Positions 1 through 7,066 of a stretch of 26,012 nucleotides of DNA are shown here, piece by piece. Each line of letters starts with the position of its first letter. Position 1 is the first letter of the stretch. The stretch covers positions 1 to 26,012 of the forward strand of contig CAKSAW010000008.1 in NCBI GenBank assembly GCA_934437695.1, written 5' to 3'. The translations under genes were made by a program, and so were the position numbers. The stretch is from an uncultured Blautia sp. (lineage in GTDB: Bacteria > Bacillota > Clostridia > Lachnospirales > Lachnospiraceae). The notes below the pieces were generated by a model. That model was not told where the DNA came from. It worked only from the letters and a program-made list of their open reading frames with translations, and made no database searches.

Positions 1-206
1 CCTTTGCTGTAACGTTCAACTGTAGAACCGTCCTTCTCATAGTCAGATGCATCAAGGTCACCTGTTGTGCCAAGCTGAACACCAATAGTTGCTCCTGCAA
101 GGTCATCTTTAGATTCAACTTTCTGAGCTGCGGATACGCTTCCTGCCATGGAAACTGCCATAACTGCGCTAAGTGCAAGAACTGCAAATCTCTTCTGATC
201 TTTCAT
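1..206 (-). CDS. Amino-acid ABC transporter substrate-binding protein, N-terminal part (runs off the window)
   Basis: Only the first 68 codons are present; the rest lies to the left of the window. The ATG at 204-206 follows a strong AGGAGG site at 214-219. The protein opens with a signal peptide (MKDQKRF, then a small/hydrophobic stretch ending near VSAAQ). It continues with DDLAGATIGVQLGTTGD, which is typical of the start of the first lobe of family 3 (polar or cationic amino acid) binding proteins. The likely role is capture of an amino acid outside the membrane for an ABC importer. There is no lipobox cysteine in the visible part, so anchoring cannot be judged. The substrate cannot be deduced from this fragment. 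Confidence 0.8.
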   Translation of the reverse strand, partial: MKDQKRFAVLALSAVMAVSMAGSVSAAQKVESKDDLAGATIGVQLGTTGDLDASDYEKDGSTVERYSK

Positions 207-312
207 CTTTTTTCCTCCTGGCATCCGAAAGTATATCTACTGCCGCTGTTTTTTATATTTTTCACACAGCAGCGTATAATTATGCATTTCGGTTGTATAT
301 TTTTTATTTTTA

Positions 313-340
313 ATTGTATCATACTTTCTATAAAATGCAA
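313..340 (-). promoter_or_regulatory. Putative sigma-A promoter for the binding-protein gene
   Basis: On the minus strand a TACAAT -10 (313-318) lies 16 bases from a weak TTGCAT -35 (335-340). The transcript would have a leader of about 100 bases. That leader contains an imperfect hairpin (CGCTGT pairing with ACAGCAGCG, about 245-275) just upstream of the AGGAGG site. The -35 is poor, so this is a moderate call. Confidence 0.45.
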
Positions 341-703
341 GATAAAACTTAAAGGTTATTTCTATTTCAGCATATTTATGATATCATTACCTATATACAC
401 AGTAAATATTTATGCATAATAACAAAACACATATTCCAGATTACCGAAATGCGTTTGCAAACACGTTCAAGGTACTGGTCAACTTGCGGTAAACTCCGTA
501 TAACAGGCAGATTTTTCCTGTAATGTATAATACCTAAATATTCGGCAGTTATTCGATCACAAACGGGCAGCACAACAGATGATCTTATCCGTCTGATTTA
601 TGAATAAACATGGCTGGAAATATATTTTTGATGTACAAATTTTTATTTTTTCACTTTTTCATAACATTTTTCCTTTATAGTTACAATTATTGGAAAATAA
701 GAG
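341..703. other. Gene-free stretch upstream of dapF
   Basis: I see no convincing gene here. A minus-strand open frame (391-600) has no ATG, has only a GTG without a ribosome site, and matches no family I recognise. The right part (about 600-700) is very AT-rich and should hold the dapF promoter. A TACAAT at 682-687 is a possible -10 but has no good -35. Confidence 0.5.
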
Positions 704-739
704 GTGTATAAATATTATTTAAACGAGGAGGATTTGCTG

Positions 740-1591
740 ATGAAATTCACAAAAATGCAGGGCATTGGAAATGATTATGTATATGTAAACTGTTTTGAGG
801 AAACTGTGGAGAATCCCGCTGCAGTAGCCAGATATGTCAGTGACCGTCACTTTGGTATCGGTTCTGACGGACTGATCCTGATCAAGCCATCCGAAATTGC
901 TGACTGTGAGATGGATATGTATAACCTGGATGGTTCCCAGGGTGCCATGTGCGGAAATGGTATCCGCTGCGTTGCCAAATACGTTTATGACTATGGTATT
1001 GTAAACAAAGAACATATTTCCGTTGCAACCAGAAGCGGCATTAAATATCTGGACCTTACTGTAAAAAACGGAAAAGTATCTCAGGTTAAAGTAAACATGG
1101 GCTCTCCTATCCTGACTGCCAGACAGATTCCTGTAGTCTCTGAAAAGGAGGAAGTCATCAATGAGCCACTGGATGTCAACGGTGAAACCTACCATATCAC
1201 AGGTGTCTCCATGGGAAATCCTCATGCCATTGTCTATATGTCCGACATAGATCACATGGATATCGAAAAGATTGGTCCTGCTTTTGAAAATCATGTTGCT
1301 TTCCCTGACCGCGTAAATACTGAATTTGTAGAAGTGATCGACGAACACACTGTAAAAATGCGTGTATGGGAACGTGGCTCAGGGGAAACACTTGCATGTG
1401 GCACAGGTGCCTGTGCAGTAGCAGTCGCTTCTGTCCTGAACGGACATGTAGATGGCGACAGTCCTGTCACTGTAAAGCTTCTGGGCGGAGACTTGCAGAT
1501 TTTCTGGGACAGACAGGAGAACCTGGTTTATATGACAGGTCCTGCCACCACCGTTTTTGATGGTGAGATTGATGTAAGTTTTCTTAAATAA
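740..1591 (+). CDS. dapF: Diaminopimelate epimerase
   Basis: DapF interconverts LL- and meso-diaminopimelate in the cytoplasm, feeding lysine synthesis and peptidoglycan cross-links. The 283-residue product starts [17 protein letters not shown]. It carries both catalytic cysteines of this cofactor-free racemase family: C71 in MCGNGIRC and C220 in [14 protein letters not shown]. An in-frame GTG at 704 would add 12 residues, but the ATG at 740 is preferred because a GAGGAGG site sits at 725-731 and the family normally begins at MKFTKM. It is the only protein gene on the plus strand in the window and appears monocistronic, ending before a strong terminator hairpin. No other lysine-pathway gene is adjacent. 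Confidence 0.97.
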   Translation: MKFTKMQGIGNDYVYVNCFEETVENPAAVARYVSDRHFGIGSDGLILIKPSEIADCEMDMYNLDGSQGAMCGNGIRCVAKYVYDYGIVNKEHISVATRSGIKYLDLTVKNGKVSQVKVNMGSPILTARQIPVVSEKEEVINEPLDVNGETYHITGVSMGNPHAIVYMSDIDHMDIEKIGPAFENHVAFPDRVNTEFVEVIDEHTVKMRVWERGSGETLACGTGACAVAVASVLNGHVDGDSPVTVKLLGGDLQIFWDRQENLVYMTGPATTVFDGEIDVSFLK

Positions 1592-1671
1592 AAAATAAAT
1601 GCTGAATAAGCGTTCTGATACGTTCTAAAAACCCGGTTTTACAATAATAAATTCTGTTATATGACAACATC

Positions 1672-1720
1672 AAAAGGGACGGATCCCAAAGTTATGTATC
1701 CGTCCCTTTTTTTTATTATA
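1672..1720 (+). terminator. Intrinsic terminator of dapF
   Basis: A perfect 13-bp stem (AAAAGGGACGGAT at 1672-1684 with ATCCGTCCCTTTT at 1698-1710) is followed by a T-run. On the other strand only four T follow the stem, so it works best for dapF but may also stop azlD transcripts. Confidence 0.92.
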
Positions 1721-1735
1721 CACAGTTATCAACTT

Positions 1736-2053
1736 TTACACTGCAAATTCCAGTATTCTTTCCACAATGAAAACTGCTGCACATGCGAATAACGCGACTG
1801 TGAGAAGACTTTTCTCCTTATATGCAGCTACAAGTGCCACAATAAATCCAATAGCAGCCGAGATCACACTGTCTGTTGCAAAAAGAATTGCAGGAAATGT
1901 CATTGCCGCCAGACATGCATAAGGAACATAATACAGAAATGATTTGATAAACGGACTTGTAATCTCTTTTCTTGAAAGAGCCAGAGGAAGCACGCGGATC
2001 AGATATGTAACTGCTGCCATTACCAGAATGTAAATATAAATATTATGACTCAT
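1736..2053 (-). CDS. azlD: AzlD-type branched-chain amino acid export subunit
   Basis: This is the small membrane partner of AzlC, and the two form a predicted exporter of branched-chain amino acids or their analogues. The 105-residue product (MSHNIYIYILVMAAVTYLIRVLPLAL...) has about four hydrophobic segments and the early TYLIRVLPL signature usual for AzlD. An in-frame start at 2077 would add eight basic residues, but the ATG at 2053 has an AGGAGG site (about 2060-2069) inside the end of azlC. The two genes overlap by 11 bases, which suggests translational coupling. The substrate is inferred from family membership. Confidence 0.88.
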   Translation of the reverse strand: MSHNIYIYILVMAAVTYLIRVLPLALSRKEITSPFIKSFLYYVPYACLAAMTFPAILFATDSVISAAIGFIVALVAAYKEKSLLTVALFACAAVFIVERILEFAV

Positions 2054-2768
2054 GAACTCTCTCCTCCTCTTTCTCATCCTCTATCGGACAGAAATATGCT
2101 GCCGCACCTGCCACGATCAATGTAGTGATAATGATCACAAACCCAGAAGAAACCTCTGACAATAACGGGATCATTTTAAACAGAGTACTGATCACCATCG
2201 CTGCTGCCACAACTGCCAGCACTGCTTTATTGTGCTTTGCAGGTGGAATAATAATCGCAAGAAACATTCCATAGATAGCCACACTGAGTGCACTCATCAT
2301 AAAATCCGGAAGAAGATTTCCTGAAATGGCTCCTGCAAGAGTTCCAAGTACCCACCCCGGAATCGCCACACACATAGCACCGTAATTGTAAAACGCACTT
2401 ACCTTTCCGGGCTGACTGGCACTGATACCGAAAATCTCATCTGTCACGCCAAATGCTGCAATATAGCGGTGTATCGGAGATTCATCTCTTCGAAATTTCT
2501 GCGCAAGCGAAAATGACATCAGGCAATATCTCAGATTAATGATTAACTGCGTCAGTGCCATCTCCCAGTAGGAACCTCCCATCACCATAATATCAAGTCC
2601 CGCAAACTGCCCTGCTGATGTTACGTTTGTCATTGAGATCAGCACTGCCTGCCAGATACTCAGTCCATCCGCAACTGCCATCATACCAAAGGTAAATGAT
2701 ACTGCAAAATATCCAAGTCCTATGGGCACACCATGCTTTAAGCCCTGTCTGAAGCTTCCACTTCTCAT
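2043..2768 (-). CDS. azlC: AzlC-type branched-chain amino acid exporter
   Basis: This is the large membrane subunit of the AzlCD export pair. The 241-residue product (MRSGSFRQGLKHGVPIGLGYFAVSFTFGMMA...) has several membrane segments and the AzlC hallmarks GVPIGLGYFAVSFTFG, SAGQFAGLD and LINLRYCLMS. The ATG at 2768 is chosen because CAGGAGGAG lies just upstream; the longer frame adds 27 charged residues with no ribosome site. The gene starts 87 bases after the SGNH hydrolase gene, with a hairpin in between, so it is probably a separate unit. No AzlB-type regulator is nearby, so control is unknown. Confidence 0.92.
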   Translation of the reverse strand: MRSGSFRQGLKHGVPIGLGYFAVSFTFGMMAVADGLSIWQAVLISMTNVTSAGQFAGLDIMVMGGSYWEMALTQLIINLRYCLMSFSLAQKFRRDESPIHRYIAAFGVTDEIFGISASQPGKVSAFYNYGAMCVAIPGWVLGTLAGAISGNLLPDFMMSALSVAIYGMFLAIIIPPAKHNKAVLAVVAAAMVISTLFKMIPLLSEVSSGFVIIITTLIVAGAAAYFCPIEDEKEEERVHES

Positions 2769-2814
2769 GTCTTTCTCCTCCTGCCGTACTTTTGTTAATC
2801 TTTTTGACACAGAT

Positions 2815-2845
2815 AACCCGGAGAACAGCACTCTGTCTCCGGGTT
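2815..2845 (-). terminator. Stem-loop between the SGNH hydrolase gene and azlC
   Basis: A perfect 10-bp stem (AACCCGGAGA at 2815-2824 with TCTCCGGGTT at 2836-2845) encloses an 11-base loop, starting about 10 bases after the hydrolase stop codon. The downstream tail on the minus strand is not a clean T-run. It may be a weak terminator or an mRNA-stabilising hairpin. Confidence 0.55.
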
Positions 2846-2855
2846 TCAATCAGTA

Positions 2856-3866
2856 CTATCTGATCTGTTTTATTGCATATGAATAAATTCTCTTAAAAGT
2901 TCTCATAGAATAATGGACACCGTCATCTGTATAGCCTCGGAATTCACAACGGGTCGTATATCCATGTCTCATCAGATAAGAATAACTGTTGATCCATTTA
3001 AAATTCCCATTCAGCCTCTGCCTCAGCCTGTTATTAAATCCACGGATCTCTGATTCTTTTCGCGTAGGTTTCATTGCCGTATTACATGGATTAACAGACA
3101 TATAAAATAATTCACAGTTTCTGGTCGTAAGCTTTCTGGATAACCCATTCATATAAGAAGCATAATCTGATGCAACGGAATCATAGCTGACGCCTTTTCC
3201 ATTTTTATGGATCAGATCATTTACTCCCAGATTAAAAATAACGGCTGTCTTTTTTTCATTATCATCTGTTTTGCTGATTTCATCAAACAGCTGTTTCTCT
3301 CCCCATTTCTTCATCCAGTCAAGACCCTGTCCTGTCTGGCATACAAAGCTCATTTTCTTCAGGATATCAGATCCACACTGTCTCTGCAGGGTACTGCGGA
3401 GCATTGCTGTGCGTGAATCTCCCACAAAAATGATCTTATCATATTTGTCCACGCTGTCTGCAAGACCACCTACATAAATATCCGGTTCCTGGCTCCATTT
3501 ATATTTAACAGGATAAAGATGGATATTCTTTGTCACATGCAGCTTCTCATATGCCTGATACATTGGATCACATGTCTGTCCTCTGACTGTTGACCATCCC
3601 AGAAATGTATAGCCATTTCTGTTAATTTCTGTAGGAAGGATCACCGTGCTTCCACATTTTACTTTCTTTTTAATGATCTGTCCTGCAGTTTCTATTGTGA
3701 CTGTTTTCGTAACTGTTGTCTTATTTTTCGATGCCTTATTTTTTAATGCTGAAGACTGATCTGCAGATGCCGCCCATGCTGATATCGGTGTTATTGTAAA
3801 TATTAATATACATACCAGAAGAAAATATAAACTTCTTCCATATACATGTCTCTTTTGCTTTCTCAT
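2856..3866 (-). CDS. Exported SGNH/GDSL hydrolase with InlB-like repeat
   Basis: The 336-residue protein has a basic start and a hydrophobic signal peptide (about 8-32, ending near AWAAS). A 70-residue module follows (about 55-125: TVTIETAGQ...NRNGYTFLGWST...YPVKYKW) that resembles the InlB B-repeat/Flg_new fold. A C-terminal SGNH hydrolase domain comes next. Its blocks are visible: FVGDSRT with nucleophile S151, NLGVNDL with N216, and DGVHYS with the D315/H318 pair. It is probably an esterase or deacetylase acting on a wall or surface polymer; the substrate cannot be told. It has no LPXTG or other wall anchor, so it may be secreted or stay attached by its uncleaved signal. It lies downstream of the Fur-family gene and has a possible promoter of its own. 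Confidence 0.85.
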   Translation of the reverse strand: MRKQKRHVYGRSLYFLLVCILIFTITPISAWAASADQSSALKNKASKNKTTVTKTVTIETAGQIIKKKVKCGSTVILPTEINRNGYTFLGWSTVRGQTCDPMYQAYEKLHVTKNIHLYPVKYKWSQEPDIYVGGLADSVDKYDKIIFVGDSRTAMLRSTLQRQCGSDILKKMSFVCQTGQGLDWMKKWGEKQLFDEISKTDDNEKKTAVIFNLGVNDLIHKNGKGVSYDSVASDYASYMNGLSRKLTTRNCELFYMSVNPCNTAMKPTRKESEIRGFNNRLRQRLNGNFKWINSYSYLMRHGYTTRCEFRGYTDDGVHYSMRTFKRIYSYAIKQIR

Positions 3867-3908
3867 TACTGCCTTCTTCTCTGACTGATTTTTATCATAC
3901 TTTTTACA

Positions 3909-3937
3909 AGTTTACAACATCTCTTACAAACAGTCAA
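3909..3937 (-). promoter_or_regulatory. Possible promoter of the SGNH hydrolase gene with TTACAA repeats
   Basis: On the minus strand TTGACT (3932-3937) is separated by 17 bases from TAAACT (3909-3914). The -35 overlaps the end of the Fur-family gene. Three TTACAA copies (plus-strand reading; 3904, 3912 and 3924) cover the -10 region. No terminator is visible between the Fur gene and the hydrolase, so read-through is also possible. Confidence 0.45.
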
Positions 3938-4356
3938 CTGTCTTCCCTGTTACATTTACATTCTTTACATACTCCATACAAAATAGAATTCTTACACTGC
4001 AGAGTAAAGCCATGTCCCTCTTCAATATGATGTGATATCTCTTCCATAAAATGACATTCCAGATGTATGATTTTTCCACATTTCACACATTTCAGATGTA
4101 GATGATGCTCACAGCCACGTCCCGGCTCTACATATTGATAGGTAGCCTGACATCCCTTTTCAGCTACATATTTAATCACAGTCCCATCTGTGGCAAGCTT
4201 ATCCAGATAGCGGTAAATAGTTGTAATATTCACCTCACTGTCATGCTCCTTCAGATATTCATCCACATCAGCTGCTGTTACAGTATGATCATTGCTGTTC
4301 TTCAGGTATTCAAGTATTTTTCTGCGGCTTGCTGTTACATAACTGCTTCCTGCCAT
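3934..4356 (-). CDS. Fur-family metal-responsive transcriptional repressor
   Basis: This is a 140-residue cytoplasmic DNA-binding regulator. The N-terminal winged helix includes the family's recognition region NITTIYRYLDKLATDGTV (43-60). The metal-binding part has HHLHLKC (84-90) and two CxxC pairs, C90/C93 and C130/C133, which normally form the structural zinc site. The H85-x-H87 spacing before C90 matches the regulatory site of Fur, Zur and PerR proteins, but I cannot assign the metal from this. It starts 55 bases after the metal-exporter gene with its own AGGAGGA site and no promoter between, so the two look like one operon. It probably controls that operon in response to the exported ion; Zn, Mn and Fe are all possible. 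Confidence 0.9.
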   Translation of the reverse strand: MAGSSYVTASRRKILEYLKNSNDHTVTAADVDEYLKEHDSEVNITTIYRYLDKLATDGTVIKYVAEKGCQATYQYVEPGRGCEHHLHLKCVKCGKIIHLECHFMEEISHHIEEGHGFTLQCKNSILYGVCKECKCNREDS

Positions 4357-4411
4357 AATTTTCTATATTTCCTCCTAAAATTATCCTTCCGGCAGATGAG
4401 CTCTGATTCTG

Positions 4412-5266
4412 TCAAAAGGCGATTCCCAGAAATTCAATAATGATCCCCCAGAATACTCCCAGTCCATAAAGAGTTCCAACTATCTTCAGATTCTGATTTC
4501 TGTCTTTATTCAGGCGGAACAAGATCAGAAGACCGACCCCTGCATTTACCAGAAGTCCCGACATCATTGCTCCTGCTCCGATAATATGGTCCAGATACAG
4601 CTGAGTGATCACTACAGAAGATGCACAGTTGGGAATCAGACCGACCAGGGCCGAGATCAGTTCACCTACGACCGGTGTTCCTGTAAAAAGTCCTGCCAGT
4701 GTTTCTTCTCCCACTAATCCAATGATAATATTTAAAACAAGAGAAATCAAGAAAATATACACAAAAACTTTCATTGTATGAAAGGCTGCCGAAGAAATGA
4801 TCCCATGTTCACAATGGCATCTTTCTTCTTCGCAAATCTCATGGATATCCATATCCTTCTCCTGTTTTTTAAGGATATGTGTATAGACATATTCCAGTAC
4901 CAGACCGGAGAGCATTCCAATAGCTGCTTTACATGCCAGTATTTTTACAATTGTTATCACCGGAACTGCATTGGAAATCATGATCGGGAACATTTCATCT
5001 GAAGTAGAAAGATATACTGCGATCAGTGTCCCAACTGTGATCACCCGTCCTGAGAAAAGGCTGGAGGCTGCTGCTGAGAAACCGCACTGGGGGATTACTC
5101 CCAGAAGTCCGCCCCATACAGGTCCCATTTTTCCCGCTGTGCGGATCCTGGCACGGGCAACAGATCCTGTCTTATGCTCCAGCCACTCCATAAATACGTA
5201 CGTAAGAAAAAGAAATGGCAACAGCTTGATGCTGTCTATCACTGAATCTAATATAATCTCTGGCAT
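4412..5266 (-). CDS. Putative heavy-metal exporter, ArsP_2-like multi-spanning permease
   Basis: The 284-residue membrane protein has about ten hydrophobic segments in two halves. The halves share a motif, LLGVIPQCGFSAAAS (54-68) and LVGLIPNCASSVVIT (207-221), each placing a cysteine after a proline in a membrane segment. This points to internal duplication and possible metal ligands. A central hydrophilic loop carries H142, C145, C150, H151, C152 and H154, a plausible cytosolic metal-sensing patch. The architecture fits the predicted 10-TM metal exporter family (ArsP_2); the ion is not proven, and manganese, zinc and arsenicals have all been proposed for relatives. The ATG at 5266 follows a GGGAG site; the longer frame has no such site. 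It forms an operon with the Fur-family gene. Confidence 0.8.
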   Translation of the reverse strand: MPEIILDSVIDSIKLLPFLFLTYVFMEWLEHKTGSVARARIRTAGKMGPVWGGLLGVIPQCGFSAAASSLFSGRVITVGTLIAVYLSTSDEMFPIMISNAVPVITIVKILACKAAIGMLSGLVLEYVYTHILKKQEKDMDIHEICEEERCHCEHGIISSAAFHTMKVFVYIFLISLVLNIIIGLVGEETLAGLFTGTPVVGELISALVGLIPNCASSVVITQLYLDHIIGAGAMMSGLLVNAGVGLLILFRLNKDRNQNLKIVGTLYGLGVFWGIIIEFLGIAF

Positions 5267-5320
5267 ATTTTTCTCCCTGTCTATAATGATCATGCAATTT
5301 ATATTTACGTTCTGTCCGTA

Positions 5321-5354
5321 TTTGCAACTCATTTACATTTGCAATCTGTTTGCA
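5321..5354 (-). promoter_or_regulatory. Candidate operator: three TTTGCA repeats at the transcription start
   Basis: TTTGCA occurs at 5321-5326, 5338-5343 and 5349-5354 on the plus strand, directly below the consensus -10. Spacings of 17 and 11 bases place them across the start site, where a bound repressor would block initiation or escape. The natural candidate is the Fur-family protein encoded by the second gene. The motif does not look like the classic Fur or Zur box, so the assignment is inference. Confidence 0.5.
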
Positions 5355-5361
5355 TTTCTGT

Positions 5362-5389
5362 ATTATATAGCATTTCTCCGATTTGTCAA
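5362..5389 (-). promoter_or_regulatory. Consensus sigma-A promoter of the metal exporter operon
   Basis: On the minus strand TTGACA (5384-5389) and TATAAT (5362-5367) both match consensus perfectly, with a 16-base spacer. Such a strong promoter on a metal exporter implies tight repression. The expected start is near 5355, giving a leader of about 90 bases. Confidence 0.9.
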
Positions 5390-5426
5390 GACCTGAACTT
5401 ATGGAGTAATATCTTATGACATAATA

Positions 5427-5477
5427 AAAAAGACCATCTTCCGGGTATAGGGGAAAAGTCCGGAGAATGATCTTTTT
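5427..5477 (-). terminator. Terminator after the O-acetylhomoserine sulfhydrylase gene
   Basis: On the minus strand AAAGATCATTCTCCGG pairs, with a few wobble positions, with CCGGAAGATGGTCTTT around a loop of about 16 bases, followed by a T-run. T-runs flank both sides, so it can work in both directions. It isolates this gene from the metal exporter promoter. Confidence 0.85.
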
Positions 5478-5517
5478 GTTTTATTTATACAGTAATAAAA
5501 GAGGTTATGTATATTAA

Positions 5518-6831
5518 TTATTCAGCAACTGCCTTAAACGCTTCGTCAAGATCCTGAATGATATCGTCAATATTCTCAGTACCAATGGAAAGACGGATCG
5601 TATTTGGTTTGATACCCTGGTCAAGAAGTTCCTCTTCTGTGCACTGGCTGTGTGTAGTTGTAGCAGGATGGATAACAAGAGACTTCACATCAGCTACATT
5701 TGCAAGCAGTGAAAACAGTTCAAGATTATCGATAAAGTCTTTTGCTTTCTGTGCATCCCCCTTGATCTCAAATGTAAAGATAGAACCACCGCCATTAGGG
5801 AAATATTTTTTGTAAAGTTCCTGCTGCTCCGGATCTGTTGCTACAGATGGATGATGAACTTTCTCTACCTGCGGGTGATTATTTAAGTACTGAACAACCT
5901 TCAGCGCATTCTCTACATGGCGTTCCACACGAAGAGACAGTGTTTCAAGTCCCTGAAGGAAAATAAATGAACTTACAGGGGAGATTGTTGCACCCGTATC
6001 GCGGAGAAGGATCGCACGGATCTTTGTGACAAATGCTGCAGGTCCGCATGCCTTTGTAAAGCTTACTCCATGGTAGCTTGGATTTGGCTCTGTCAGGGAT
6101 GCAAATTTACCTGATGCTTCCCAGTCAAACTTACCGCTTTCAACGATAACACCGCCGATTGTTGTTCCATGACCACCGATGAATTTAGTTGCTGAATGTA
6201 CAACGATATCTGCACCATATTCGATTGGTCTTACAAGGTAAGGTGTTGCAAATGTGTTATCTACAACAAGGGGGATCTTGTGTGCATGAGCAATCTTTGC
6301 AATACCCTCAATATCTACTACATCAGAGTTCGGATTTCCAAGTGTTTCGATATAAACTGCTTTTGTGTTGTCCTGGATTGCGTTCTCTACTTCTTCAGGA
6401 TTAAATACATCAACAAATGTTGTTGTAATTCCATAAGCCGGAAGTGTATGCTCAAGCAGGTTTGTTGTTCCACCATAGATATTCTTGGCTGCTACGATAT
6501 GGTCACCCTGCTGTGCAAGGTTCTCGATCGTATATGTGATCGCAGCTGCACCGGATGCTACTGCAAGTGCTGCTGAACCGCCTTCAAGTGCTGCGATTCT
6601 CTTCTCGAATACGTCTTCTGTAGGATTTGTCAGACGTCCGTAGATGTTACCTGCATCTGCAAGCCCAAAACGAGCTGCTGCATGATCGCAGTTTCTGAAT
6701 ACATAGGAAGATGTCTGGTAAATCGGAACTGCTCTTGCATCTGTAACCGGATCCGGACTTTCCTGTCCTACGTGAAGCTGTAATGTCTCAAATTTAAAAT
6801 GTCTGTCTTTTCTCTCGATTTTTTTGCTCAT
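5518..6831 (-). CDS. O-acetylhomoserine sulfhydrylase (PLP-dependent)
   Basis: This cytoplasmic enzyme of the Cys/Met-metabolism PLP family condenses O-acetyl-L-homoserine with sulfide, or methanethiol, to give homocysteine or methionine. The 437-residue length is typical of O-acetylhomoserine sulfhydrylases and longer than cystathionine gamma-synthases (about 380). Visible motifs are the start [13 protein letters not shown], the YGRLTNPT segment that binds the cofactor phosphate, [11 protein letters not shown], and [13 protein letters not shown] with the PLP lysine at K216. The ATG at 6831 follows GAGGA. The gene is transcribed alone between a dyad-bearing promoter and a terminator, and sits in a block of sulfur genes. 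Confidence 0.95.
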   Translation of the reverse strand: MSKKIERKDRHFKFETLQLHVGQESPDPVTDARAVPIYQTSSYVFRNCDHAAARFGLADAGNIYGRLTNPTEDVFEKRIAALEGGSAALAVASGAAAITYTIENLAQQGDHIVAAKNIYGGTTNLLEHTLPAYGITTTFVDVFNPEEVENAIQDNTKAVYIETLGNPNSDVVDIEGIAKIAHAHKIPLVVDNTFATPYLVRPIEYGADIVVHSATKFIGGHGTTIGGVIVESGKFDWEASGKFASLTEPNPSYHGVSFTKACGPAAFVTKIRAILLRDTGATISPVSSFIFLQGLETLSLRVERHVENALKVVQYLNNHPQVEKVHHPSVATDPEQQELYKKYFPNGGGSIFTFEIKGDAQKAKDFIDNLELFSLLANVADVKSLVIHPATTTHSQCTEEELLDQGIKPNTIRLSIGTENIDDIIQDLDEAFKAVAE

Positions 6832-6931
6832 GTGCCTGTCCTCATCTTTCTCTGATTTATGATAATAGTCTTGATATCCTCTTCTATTTCTACTCTTTTC
6901 ATATCTGTTTGATATGATTTAGCATAGTTGT

Positions 6932-6966
6932 ATGTTACCACGCTATTCCTAGTATGTCAATAGGAA
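6932..6966 (-). promoter_or_regulatory. O-acetylhomoserine sulfhydrylase promoter with TTCCTA-N9-TAGGAA dyad
   Basis: On the minus strand TTGACA (6955-6960) is 17 bases from TAACAT (6932-6937). A perfect 6-bp dyad, TTCCTA at 6946-6951 and TAGGAA at 6961-6966, encloses the -35 element, so a bound protein would exclude RNA polymerase. The same CTAGGAATA string recurs in the promoter of the IscR-like regulator at 9785-9814. This suggests both belong to that protein's regulon. Confidence 0.7.
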
Positions 6967-7025
6967 AAAGGTAGTTATTTTCTATTACTTCTTATAGCTT
7001 ATAACTATATGTTTACAGACATAAA

Positions 7026-7055
7026 ATGAGGGGCAAAAAATATTTTGCCCCTCAT
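7026..7055 (-). terminator. Intrinsic terminator of mnmA
   Basis: A perfect 13-bp stem (ATGAGGGGCAAAA at 7026-7038 with TTTTGCCCCTCAT at 7043-7055) follows the mnmA stop codon by 11 bases. TTTT follows on the minus strand. Confidence 0.9.
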
Positions 7056-7066
7056 AACATCCCGAT

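Noticed and set aside
391..600. Minus-strand open frame upstream of dapF as a small gene or gene remnant
   Set aside because: It has no ATG, its GTG has no ribosome site, the frame is closed by a stop at 598-600, and the translation matches no family I recognise.
719..1348. A 209-residue open frame on the strand opposite dapF
   Set aside because: It is antisense to a certain gene, has no ribosome site or recognisable domain, and arises from the codon bias of dapF.
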